Origin: Watersipora subatra
Taxonomy: Eukaryota; Bryozoa; Gymnolaemata; Cheilostomatida; Watersiporidae
DNA: 64,000 bases
Assembly (NCBI RefSeq): GCF_963576615.1
Contig: NC_088711.1
Span: 57,392,248 to 57,456,247 of the forward strand
Direction of reading: 5' to 3'
The translations under genes and the position numbers were made by a program. The notes beneath the pieces were generated by a model. It did no database searches, was not told the origin of the DNA, and saw nothing but the letters and a program-made list of their open reading frames with translations. Each line of letters begins with the position of its first letter. Position 1 is the first letter of the stretch. This document shows positions 1 to 12,800 of the stretch, piece after piece.

Positions 1-826
1 TGCATAACCCTAACTCTTTGTATGCCATCCAACAACAACACCAATACCATGTTCTTTTGGACAAATCATATGATATTACTACTATACCTGCTAATACTGT
101 AACCGCTTGTAAATGCTCATCAAATGTTGTATTTGTTTTATGTTCGTTTTTTGTTACTAGTCACGGAAACAGCACAATATATTTTTCACATTCATTTGCT
201 TATGTTCTAGCCTTCATATTATATTTTAGCTTCATATCTAGATTAGTGTGTGGTACGTCTTGAAAAACATGCTTTTTTGTCATGAATGTCGATTATCACA
301 ATAAATAATGTAATAAAAAAAAATCATATTATAAAAGTGAAACTAATATAACAACTGGCTGAAGAATCAACGTCAACTAAATTAAAGAGAAACTTATAAT
401 TGAAAGCGAAATACGTAAATGTCGCGCCGTCACATTATACATCAAGTTCCCAGCGTAATCCTACGATAAAGCTATTTAAACGCTAACTACTAAAATCGGA
501 ATACTGACCAATCAAAATGTGCGTTTTGCAAACCGCATCGAAAGCTTCCGGAAAGAAACTAAAGGCCGCTGGGAAGTTCCGCGGTGAATCCGCTTGTAAC
601 AAAACATTCAGATCAGTCGACAGTAAGCGCTTCGTTTAAAAATCAAACTTGAGGTTAGTATTGTCATTAAAAACAGTGGAAATGTTGCAGTGTTTTACTT
701 TAATTTTGTATTAATAATATTATCGTTTTCTAGCCTCGTACAAGAAAATGACACCTAATAAGCATAGGAAATCATGACTTGTTTGGCGATCAGGATGTTG
801 TTTTTTATTTTCAATAGCTTTTGAAA
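1..826 (+). promoter_or_regulatory. Upstream region and possible 5' UTR intron of SSUH2-like copy 1
   Basis: I see no convincing protein gene here. The start ATG of copy 1 at 827 is preceded by a good 3' splice site: a T-rich tract followed by CAATAG ending at 817. A plausible donor (GAG then GTTAGT) lies at 654. This suggests a 5' UTR exon ending about 653, an intron of 654-817, and a coding exon that begins with 9 untranslated bases. No clear TATA box is visible. Around 540-590 there are GC-richer stretches with TTCCGGAA and GAAGTTCC, which might bind ETS or heat-shock factors; that is only a motif resemblance. The short open frame near 18-263 has no family resemblance and was not called. 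Confidence 0.35.
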
Positions 827-3800
827 ATGTCGTACCCGCCTCAACAAGCTGCTGGCGGTTACCCTCCTCAAGGCCAACCAGCAGGTGGGTATCCACCACC
901 TCAAGGACAGCCAGCTGGTGGATACCCACCACCTCAAGGACAGCCAGCTGGTGGATACCCACCGCCTCAAGGGCAACCAGCAGGAGGTTATCCATCCCCA
1001 CAAGGACAACCAGCAGGACAAGCACCTTCAGGTAAGACAACAGGATTAGCCACTCCACGTGCAACTCATTGTAGTGAGGGAGCAGGCATCTGTGTGTATT
1101 TGGTCAAGGCATTGCTTTAAAACTTAAAAGTGTGTGATTAATCACGTTTCACTAGTAACTACATAACAACTTCAAGCTATTATTGTTTCGAGGCCATAAA
1201 ACTACTACAGCCAACATAAGTTGGGCCATCTAATTTCTATTAGGTATCGGTTTATGTATGGGATTGTAAAAAACAGTCTAAATTTATTGGAACCATCTTA
1301 TTACTGTTTATTAAAAATGATTTTGCAAGGAGTTTTCTTCAACCCGATTGATTTTGCTAGTTGTGTTTGTCAAGTTACATGTGCTGATTATCGTTCATAT
1401 ATCGATAAAAATTCCTGCTATCAAAATCAGTTTGTAAATAACTGGTGCATATTCTTCATTCACTAATTTTTAGCATTAATAACTTGTAGGTGATGGAGCG
1501 TCTGCACCGGAGGAGGTGGCTGACTATAGGCCGGGAGATACATCTGGCTTGAAAACATTTGAAGGGTATGGGAATGTCGGCTTTGAAGGTGGGAGCTTCT
1601 TACCTCCTCCACCGCCGCCTTCGTATGATGAACAGCAAGCACCAAGCATGGACTTTGGCCAGTGAGTTATCTTTGGCTGATAATGCATGGAGGTGTGGCC
1701 TTATCAGTTACTATAGGATCTGCTCACACCAGTATGCTAGACTGTTTCAAGTGATGTTAAGATCTTGTTGAGAAACTTGAAGGTCTTTCGTAGTTTAAAC
1801 CTTTTGGTTTGTAATTGTGAAAAGTCTTTGCAGAATGAAAGATAAAACTGCCCATTTATTCAGTTTATTTAATGCTTTAAGATGGACTTGCGCAAAAGTT
1901 TAGTAGATTTTATTAAAAAGTATGGGTATTTGTCTACCATTGGCGATTGGTTGTTATGTTTGAAGGTGATCTGACTGCCAGGATGTTTCAAGATTAAAAT
2001 CGACAAAACTTGATCTCGTTTAAAACGCTCAGAGCAATTAGAAGTGCGATTATAACGTCTATATTTGCAAAGAGACCGACAGAATAGAGACACATAATGC
2101 TGCAACTTGAATGCAGTAGCCGATATCAACTATAGCAATGATAACAACTTGTGATGTCATTTTGCACTTATTTTTCTTCTGAGCCATTTAACCATGATCA
2201 AGTTTTGTCAATTTTAATCTTGAAACATCTTGACAGTCAGATCACCTTCAAAGCGTCAAAAACAATCGCAGATGATAGAAAAATATCCATACTTTCTAAT
2301 AAAATCTACTAAAATTTGGTTCAAGTTTATCTGTAAATACATAGCCATGAATAAACTACGTGCTAGACAAAGGGATGTAAAGAGACGCAATATATCTCGG
2401 ATATTGCTTATCTCGAGCGTCACTGAATGCTAGTTTGACTTTACTTGAAGTTCTGAACCCACTTCATACAGTAAAGTGACCTTGACCTCTACATAGGTAC
2501 GATTGCAAATGATATAAAAATAATAAGTTATGTGCTGAGTAGAATATTAATACGCTGATAATGTTGATGGTATTATTACTTTTATATGATTCTCTGAGTT
2601 GGTGAACGATAAATAAGTAGATATATGAATTATTTAAACTTTATACTGTTATGACTATGGATTATAGTCATGGGGAGGATTACTCCTAGTAGTGATTGTT
2701 GCAAGTTTTCTCTCAAAGTTGTTAAACAAGGTTCAAAATTCTATTTTGTGGGACCACTTCTGAGTACATGCAGCATTAATGATCTGCATCATTTTAGTTG
2801 ATGAACGACAGCTTCATTGATCCTTTCATTGATGCATCATTGAATACAAGCGTCATCTTTATTATGCAGCTGAAAATTTCAATGGCCGCACTTTCAGTTA
2901 GAAAAAGCTGTAGTCGTTTTCTCCTGGGATTTCAGGCCATTATAATGTTGTTGGCATGTTAATATAAGATTCTAATGCTATGATTTCACAATGTAGAGAA
3001 TGTGATGCAATGGGTATGGAGGCTATTCATATCTTTTATCCTTTATTGATTTGAACACTGAATTTGATAACCATTCATGCGGAATGAAATGTGATCAATC
3101 AGTCTTTGCAAGATTTTGTGTTTACACAGTGGAAGAATCTTTTATGTTTGACTACTAGCTTTGTTTTAAACTGATGGCAGCATTCAGTTCGCACTAGTTT
3201 GCAGACGTGAAGAAAGTCGATGAGTAAGTAGATAAGTACTGTAGATAAGCAGCCGTCGGCTTTTAGAGGTGTCCTTGAAAGGATTCAGCTTACAACCCAT
3301 TCATATATTTGAACAGACTCAAGAATATGTTGAACAGCGATGCAACAGCGATTTCAAGTGTATTGCGATATTGATATAGGGTTGAGTAACGTGTATGTCA
3401 AAACTTCAGGCGAATCAGTAATGCTGTTGACAAATAACATCTGGAACACTCTTGATGGTTTCTTCAACTGTTATTTGCCACTCACCGATAGACTGAATTG
3501 TGACATCGTAATTAATTCCTGTTGATTCGCTTGAACTATGTTCATGCGGTTGATCCATTAATTGCAACAGTGTTTCAAATTTCATATGTTTTATGCGTTT
3601 AAATGTTAGAAATGATTATACAGTCAAACTTAGACACGTGAAGTTAATCCGTTTCGAAGCTCAAATAAGAATACATAATATTTTGTGTTAACTTTGTTCT
3701 TCTGCTTAAAAAGAACGGCGAATACTTCAAGTAACTAGATACAAAATTAAAACAAATGAAACCGTAGAAACTAAGTGAAAAACTGCATTATAATAAGTAA

Positions 3801-6800
3801 GTTAGTAACATAAATTTTATTATTATTTTATTATTATTCTATTATTTATTATTAATAGAGACACGGTAACGAAACTGAAGGCTTAGCAAGACGTAAATTT
3901 TTTAGTAGAGGTAAATACAAGCCTAACTTACTCTAACTTACCCTAGATATAGTTTGAATTTACTTGACGGACATGATTTTTGTTATTTAAATGCTTTATT
4001 GTTATTTTCTATCTTCATTTTTATTTTTGCATAAAAACCAATCTTGAAAATTGTTTTGGACATTCTGGGAGTTACTCTAAATCTTGACATAGATAATTGC
4101 ATGAATTTTACCTCTTATATCAAAAATTTCAAACTCCGAGGCGATTGTAAGAAAAGGTTTGCCTAGAGTAGGAAATTGAATGAAGAATTTTTGTCTGACA
4201 GCATTCATAATTGGTTATCTTTAACCCTTTCGCGGGCAGAGCGACGTTTTTGTCGCTTCACGATACGGCTGCTAATGGGCAGAGCGACATTTTTGTCGTT
4301 TCGGTAACGTATTTTATTATTGCAGTTTCTGGTTAGCTAAATGCCGTTTTTTGTTTACTTTTTTTACCAATAGCAAGCTACGATATAGTAGCTTCGGTTA
4401 GTCTCAAAAATTGACTTTAAATTTGAAAAAAACGATCGTTTTTAGCAGTGATAAATAAATAAACTTTCGAAAAAAATTAGAAAATTGTTCTAAATAATTT
4501 ATCAACTTTTATTCTTCTTGGTTCGGTTTTAGCTTTTATTTACTGAATTTTTTGAGAGTTTGAATTTAGTTTACCGTCATGGCGACTTCTAAAAGAACCT
4601 CCCGAAATTATTCTAATAAAGCAAGTACTAGTACCGAAATTACTAAGAGATTCAGAGCTGACAGTGACTTTTTAGATTTAGTAGCGAGAGATGACGGTGA
4701 ATCAGGTTCGGATTGTGATTGGAATGACTTTACATCTGGAAGTGACAGTGATGAAGAGGCTGGTAGCAGTAATTATGAGTATGTGAGTAGGAGTGATGCC
4801 AGTGCCTGGAAGAATATAACCAACATGAACAGAGATAAATCTCCTACAATTCAGCAGTTTGTAGCAGTGACAGGCCCAGTATTTACTCCAGTAGATGCTC
4901 AGCCAGTAGAGTATTTTGAAAAGTTTTTTGAGCCTGTCAATCCAGGAAGTACATCTTTGTGGGAGTTCTTTGTTACAGAGACTAACAAGTACCACAAGTA
5001 CTACTTGAAAAGGAGAAATGTAAAGGAGAATGCCTTTGTAAAGGAGAATGCTTTCGAAAATATCATTCGTAAATAGACAATTATTATGAAAAGCATATAT
5101 TTTATGTTATACATTTTTATTCGTTTATAATATATATATATATATGCCTATGGACATATACATGTATACATATGCACCTTTAAACATAGATATATGCACA
5201 TAATAGCACACAGAAAAGTGTATGAACCTTTTTAAAAAAAATTCATTTTTCGGACAATTAATTCGCCCATGGGGGTTTGATTTAGTTTTGAAAATTCGCC
5301 CGCGACGGGGTTAACACTAGGCTTTTCATGGTTTTTTGGTTGAAAGTCTACACGAGAATTTTTCAGTTTTGATATACCAAATCTTATCTTATGTCATGTT
5401 TCTGATAAGTTTTCCGTTTGTGAACTTAAAGACTATCCTTAAGTTGTGCTTTCGTGCATCTTTTACCATTCTTGATAGTGGTAAATGGCGCATATTTATC
5501 ATCTAGCAGATGGTTGACAGGGTTATGGCCTACTAGAAGCAGCTAGTGTTGTGTTTGGAATATGTGATGATCAAGTTTTTTTGCAGGGCTGCTAATATTA
5601 CCGCTGAGGAGGCGAGAGCTGCCCTGCTGAGCTATGTCGCTGAAAACTGCTGCTATGGAAAAGGGGCAGCTGAGCAGATGGAGATGAAAGACATCAATCC
5701 AAGCAATGCGTTCCATGTAAGTGTGCTACCATCTGTGGTATGTACAGTGTCTGTGAATCATTGGCTTTTTACTTTTCGCCATAGTTTTACATTTCTTCTC
5801 TGTTGTTCAGTACACTTTGGAGACATTCTGTGAGGGAAGGACAACAGCTCGTACTGAGATTCCATACCTTGGAGACGCGGTGGATGGGCCGTTCAATGGA
5901 CCACCTCCTATGCCATGGGATATAACCTGTGCTCCCACTCAACAATTTTCTGACCAAGTATATAAGCTACCAGTGCCACACACAGCTGAAGTGAGGGTGA
6001 GTGGACGAAGCCGTAGTATCTTTATTGGATAGTTAGAGTTACTCTAATCTTATCATACATCCGATGGATAGGATTGAGGACATGTAGTACCTACGGCTGT
6101 GTTATCAGGCTTTCAATGGATAGAGTTGAAGAGGTATAAAGGAGGTCTAGCACTAGTAGTTTACAAACTTAATGCAATAAAGTCATAGTATTGAGATTTA
6201 TGTTCCAACCAAATTTAGATTTTCCTCCCCTGGTCTCCTATTTATTAGAGAGTTTACTCAAAAGGTGCTGACTACAACTTTGGCTGCTGCTCATTCTGTG
6301 CTCCAGTCCAGTCTATGCTCTATTTCATGTAACACTACATAACAAAAATTCTAAAATAAAATGTTTTTATACTTCCTAAAAATTTTTAAAAGCAAAACCG
6401 AAATTCAAGTACAGTAGACTTCCAGTTCAAGTACTATAGCGTATACCTCCTACTTAAATTCCAGATAACGTAAAAAAATTATGTGAAGTTTCTGCTTCGT
6501 ACTACATAAAAAATTCCTTATAACGTAAAGTGTCAAGTCGGGCGAGTTTTCAAATTCGATTTGAATGTTAGTTTATCTCGCCGCACTTGCGGAAGAAAAA
6601 ACACCGTGCGTATAACGTTATATTTATTATATATAACTTTCTGAAACAATCGTGAACAATGAAGTGAAGAATTAGGCTATCTTGAACAAAATTCTTCTAG
6701 ATGTTGCACATGATCACATGAGTCGGTAGTAAGACATTGCGCATATCATAGTTTATATTTATCTGAGTAGATTGTTCATAACGTAGCTTAAATGGCAAGA

Positions 6801-9800
6801 ATGCCTGTTTTATCATCAACTTTAGCTGAGGCTCAAACGTGTGGTACGATTAAAAGTTGTTTTATGAAAAAATTACTTATAATTAAAATAAAGTTATCTG
6901 TCTTGTCAATATTTTAACCATATGAATAGATGGTAATGATGTGTTTGTCAGCTTTTTGGTTTAAAGTTTAAATTTAGCATTTCTATCATGGTTGGGCATT
7001 GCTGACTCACTTCAATCCTCAGCTTGACCTTTGACATCTGTTACAATCTCTTACCTAGCAGGCGCCTGAACAAGGTCTCGTGCGCTTATGACAAACATTG
7101 CTATTGGTTTAACCAATGATATACAGCCCCCCAAGGATAGCCGACGGCTATCATATGGGCGGTGTTTAATTATGGAGCTCTATTAGGATTGTGCTAGCCT
7201 GGGTTTCGGAGCAAACACAACTCTCGCGGGGCGGTCGCGTTGCTTTGTTAGGTTTTAGAAAACACGAATCGCTGTTATCGTTTCATTAGCTTATTCAGCC
7301 AGTAGACCCCGCGGGTCACAATAGCAAACATTGAATTTCTGCAATGTAGGAATAATACCTAACCAAAATAATGTGTTTATTCAAAATAAAACATTTCAAA
7401 TTACCTACTTTTAGTAATTTTAAAATTGGTAAAGGTCGTAGTATATGCCTAAAGTTAAATATAATTACCCGAACAACGGCATTTTTTTTCTAGTTTTTGA
7501 TTAATATTTTGCCACCCCTAATATAAAATGACAAAGTCTTTCATCGGTTTCACATTGTTTTACCTTGCCAATAAGATGGGACAGCATGCAAAGCTGTGCA
7601 ATGTAGTTTTCATACTCAAAATCTAAATGCGAAACCGAATTTGAGCTATTTTACGATTGTGACTATTAATATCACGAATGCTTGTGAATGGCAACTGACT
7701 GATCATAACGGTGACAATATTGGGATACTATATTTATTTGACAACAAAATGAATTTAACAGATAAGTAAAATAACCACTATAGTTCATAATATTCGTAAA
7801 TTTACAAGGTGCTTTATTCAGCATATTTGTTTGTTCGGGTGCCGTGTTCGGGTTAATCCCAACAGAGCTTCATCATTAAACCCCGCCCATATGAGCGCCG
7901 TCGGCTATCCTTGGGGGCTGTATATCATTGGTTTAACCTACGCTGCAGTATTGCTAGCCTGAGGTCTTGGTAGCAGTGGATTACTATCGAAGGTATTAAC
8001 CTTACAGCTGCCATGTAAGGTCAAGTAAAGGTTAATAGTCAGCATTGATTGTCAAGTACTCTTCTATTAGCTAATTTGTGAGAAATTGAATTGCATCCAT
8101 TGCCGGTTGCTGTTCTGGTTACTACCTCATCTTGTGGCCTGTATATAGCTCACCGTGACCTCTATATATAGCTCACCGTGACCTCTATATATAGCTCACC
8201 GTGACCTCTATATATAGCTCACCGTGACCTCTATATATAGCTCACCGTGACCTCTATATATAGCTCACCGTGACCTCTATATATAGCTCACCATGGCCTC
8301 TATGTAGCTCACTATGATCTCTATATAGCTATCATTTGCAGAATGAAACTTGCAATTTCACATTAGGCTCAAAAAATATCTCTGGCATGGTAAAAATATA
8401 TTCCTATCTGTCATACTACAGTAGTTGTCTATCGAGATGATAGAGTGACATTAATAGCAGGTGCTGCAACATTGCTTCTCTACTATATTAGTCAGTCTTC
8501 TTGGTGTTTGCGAACATCTCTATGAACACTTTTGACTCTGTCATAATTAAAGTATTCTCATTCAGGTATGTGAGTGGTCTCTACATCAGGGTTCGAGTCA
8601 CCCCTGCCATGCATGGGCTAGTGGTGATGTCACTTTAAAAACATCCAACCAGCATGGTTCGGCGTGGAGGAGTATACCTGTACTCCGACATACCTGAAGT
8701 CTTTGTGCAACAGTAAAACAGACAAGGGATGCTAGAAACATTCTTATAGTATGTAATCAGGCATATTTTAGGCAGCGATATGGATTGTATTGATTGATGA
8801 GATGCCATGATAAAATGAAGTTCAAATTTTTAGCCTCCGCTATAGATAAAAGGTATTCATGAAATTTAGCAGTTGAATGCGCTGATTCTGAAATGTAAAA
8901 AGTACTTATGGGCTATGGCGCATGCTTGATGTATTGGCGCTCAACATGCATGCTTTTCTACCTGCACCTGTCCCAATACCTTAATGATGACCTTGTACAC
9001 AATTTTATAAGAAAGTACATAGTATATATATATACAGTGAAACATGGTTAACTCGCCCTCAGATATATCGAACACATGGTTAACTCGAATGGATTTGCTT
9101 GGTCCGTTCCCACGCAATGATAAATGGCTTTATATAACTCGACCTCGGCACCGTTAACTCGAACAGTTTTTTGCCGAATTCACAAACGTGGTTTCCGTTC
9201 AATTTATTTCGAAGGAGTTTCCACTAGTCGCGGAGCTGAGACTACTCTGCTTTCTTAACGAAAGCGCTTTTTATACGCGTATAGTGTACATATAATTTCC
9301 CCCGTACCGTATAATGGAACCGAAAAAGAAATCGTATAAAAATGATTAATAGGGTCGCTATGACGTTCGCTTAGTTACGGCCAAGGTATAAACGTTAGAA
9401 GGTATTAGCGATAAAAATTTAATAAAGATAAACACAGCATGCAAAATACATAATGTAACAGTGATTATATGCGGATACATAAAGATAAAATGTCACAAAT
9501 AGGCTCGTGGCTTGGCGTCCGCTACAACAGGCATCCGCTTTACGATGGCATCACGCAAGCAAAGAAAAGCGTGGAAACCTTCTGACAAACTTAAAGTACT
9601 CGAGGAAATCGAAGCAGGACAAAAGCTATCAGCATTATCAAAAAGAGAAAATCTTCCAAAAAGTGCAGTGTCAACATGGATTAAACAAAAAGAAAGAATA
9701 AGATCGTTATGTGACCAAAATTCATCAAGGCTAAGAGATCGTTCAACGTCGCACGATGATTTGGATGGTGTATTATTGACTTGGTTTAGACAAGTGCGTA

Positions 9801-12800
9801 GTGAAGGCGTATCTATCGATGAGCCAATTTTGTTAGAAAAGGCTAACAAGTTTTTAAGGACTATAATAACTGTTTAAAATCTATTTCTACAATAAGTCAC
9901 ACTGTTGATCTTTGTCAAAAAATACCTTGTCACAGACTACACTCGATAAGTTTTTTAAATGAAACAACTGATCAGATGTAAAGTATGCTTTTTTGCATTG
10001 GTCATAAATGTTTACTTATGTCCAGTTTTAAAAATTATCAGAAAGAATAGATATTTTTCTATTAGGCTGAGATTTGTTTGCAGTTTTAGGTGACGTGACT
10101 GACAAGTCGTTTTAAGATTAAAATTGGCAAAATTGATCTCGAGTAAAACACTCAGAAGAAAAAATGTCTTCTGAGCGTTTTAACCGCGATTAGGTTTTGC
10201 CAATTTTAATCTGAAAAAGTTCTGGCAGTCACATCACCTAAAACAACACACAAATCTCAAGTGTATAAAATATCTATACTTTCTGATAAATACTTTAAAA
10301 CTCTACATCAGATGCCCTTTAACTTACAACAAACAACTTATACTTTAGTTTTATATATACATGTAGTTTGTATATGTATCTACTGATAAATACATTCGCT
10401 TGTGACTGTGCTCTGATAACTTGAACGCTCTGATAACTCAAACACTTTCGCTCGGTCCTGTGAAGTTTGAGTTATCCATGTTTCACTGTATTAATATTTT
10501 TCTATTATTTGCGATTGCTTTTTATGTAGTTCTGATGGTGATCTGATCTGGATGCTAGGATGTTTTGAGATTAAAATTGATAAAACTTGATGACCGTTAA
10601 AATGCTCAGATGAAGTGAAACTGCTATTATGACGTCTATAATAGTCGCAAAGAGACAGAATAGAGAAACGTAATGCTGCAACTTGAACGCAATAGCCAAT
10701 ATCAACTATAGCAATGATAGCAACTATTGCAACGATAACAACTATAGCAATGATAACAACTATAGCAATGATAACAACTATAGCAATGATATCGACTATA
10801 GCACCGATAACAACTATAGCAATGATAACAGCTATAGCAATGATAACAACTATAGCAATGATAACAACTATAGCAATGATATCGACTATAGCACCGATAA
10901 CAACTATAGCAATGATAACAACTATAGCAATGATATCGACTATAGCACCGATAACAACTATAGTAATGATAACAACTATAGCAATGATAACAACTAGTGA
11001 CATCATTTTGCACATATTTTTCTTCCAAGCGTTTTAACTGCAGTCAAGTTTTGTCGATTTTAATCTTGAAACATCTTGGAAGTTGTACCAACCCAAACAT
11101 GAAAAACGATCAAAACTGTTGGAAGAATACCGATACTTTCTAATAAAATCTACTAAAATTTTGTATGTTTTTTTGTAGCCGCATTTCCCAGCAGTATGAG
11201 GGGTGGACTCTAGACATCCCGAGGTGCTGTGCAATTTGTGCCGATTAAAATATTAGTCTACTTCAGGCGGGACAATATAAAGATGCGTAAAACTATTTTA
11301 TGTTTCTGCAGATGTGCGGCATGTGCCTAGGAGGCGGTTTCGTCAGATGCAATCGGTGCCATGGGGTCGGGCGAGACACATGCAGCCACTGTTCAGGTCG
11401 TGGGCATACGGTGCATTACCGAGATGGAGAGCACCACCACGAACACTGTCATCGCTGTCGTAAGTTACTATGTGTGTTTATTAGTTGTCCACAACATGCC
11501 AGCCCTGGCTCATTCTGACAGACTAGTAACTAGGCTACACAGATGGCTCTTACTCCCCATAAGAAATGACAAACCTGCTGTCATTGCTAGAGTTTTAGTG
11601 GTTTAACAGGAAGTGTGATGGTCAAATATTGCCATGACTCAGTATGACCGTACCAGAGGTTAAGGCAGGATTTGTCCCAAGTCCTCGCATGACTTGTCAT
11701 ACATCTCCCAAGTCCTCGCATGACTTGTCATACATCTCCCAAGTCCTCGCATGACTTGTCATACATCTCCCAAGTCCTTGCATGACTTGTCATACATCTC
11801 CCAAGTCCTCGCATGACTTGTCATACATCTCCCAAGTCCTCGCATGACTTGTCATACATCTCCCAAATCCTTGCATGACTTGTCATACATCTCCCAAATC
11901 CTCGCATGAATTGTCATACATCTCCCAAGTCCTCGCATGACTTGTCATACATCTCCCAAGTCCTCGCATGACTTGTCATACGTCTCCCAAGTCTTGCGAG
12001 GACAAGATGAGACTTGTATGCAGCTCTCGGCAGGCAGATGCATCGTCACTCCTATTGGTTGCGCCTATAAAGGAGTACGATGGTCATTAGTGTTTCTGGT
12101 AAATGATAATTTCGAGTTTGATAAAGGAAACTATAGGCATCAGTAAGAGTTAGCTAGATCATAGCGCTGATTGGTTGGAGCAACTGGCTGACTCATGAGA
12201 GCCAATCACTGTTTAGTATAAATAGTAACTTAGATATTTCCCTTTGTTTATCAGACCATGCTATCAATTTTGTTTATCGTTTCTTATCGAATGTTACAGT
12301 CGCTCTCAGCAGTTGCAAGAGAGTGTGTTTAATTTCCCAACAAAGAATAAATTTAAAAATTTCTCAAATGCTAAACTAGGTGTAGTTGTGTTTAAAAATG
12401 TTGCGATTACTTGACATTTTGATGGGTCGATTACTTGACACTTTGATGGGTCGGCTGCAGTCAGCAAGATGCTAAAACACTTAATTTAGCGTCAATGCAT
12501 CCAGATATTTTTGTAAAGTGGTAAAAAGTTTAAATGTTTTACCAGTGACACTGCTTTGCTTCTATATGTATCATTTAGCTTGAATGCATAGCATTCAAGT
12601 GTGTGGCCATTTTCATGTGGATCATGTGTGGCCATTTTAATTAATCTTATTGGCTGAATGAGGCACTGACAGTCGCTGCTGGAAAAGTTGAACCGATTCA
12701 ACTCGATGCATAACGTCACTCGATGAGATACTCCTATGATTGTTTTCTCTGAGACTTTGCATATAATGAGCGATAGCTTGGGAGATGTATAAAAAGCAGC

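Larger units (their letters stand above)
9035..10488 (+). mobile_element. pogo/Tigger-type DNA transposon, internally deleted
   Basis: The ends are inverted repeats: CAGTGAAACATGGTTAACTC at 9035 and GAGTTATCCATGTTTCACTG ending at 10488. TA flanks both sides (9033-9034 and 10489-10490), as for Tc1/mariner-pogo elements. It holds the N-terminal DNA-binding part of a transposase (9512-9877) but no DDE core, and a MITE is nested within it at about 10026-10305. At 1,454 bp it is well below the usual full length of about 2.5 kb. Confidence 0.85.

Noticed and set aside
18-263. 81-codon frame at the start of the window
   Set aside because: Low-complexity composition, no motif, no splice or homologous support.
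720-1064. Minus-strand frames opposite exon 1 of copy 1
   Set aside because: Shadows of the plus-strand YPP repeat coding sequence, which has splice sites and homologous exons downstream.
8141-8335. Possible CRISPR-like array
   Set aside because: Units are directly contiguous without unique spacers and the genome is eukaryotic; it is a minisatellite. The same holds for the 31-bp array at 11671.
8580-8610. Possible tRNA gene (GGGTTCGAGTCACCC)
   Set aside because: There is a B-box-like word but no acceptor stem or anticodon arm; it lies inside a foldback repeat.
10491-11028. Long overlapping frames on both strands with Ile/Val-rich, Tyr/Cys-rich or Asn/Asp/Tyr-rich repeats
   Set aside because: They follow entirely from an 18-bp tandem repeat whose length is a multiple of three; no gene signals.
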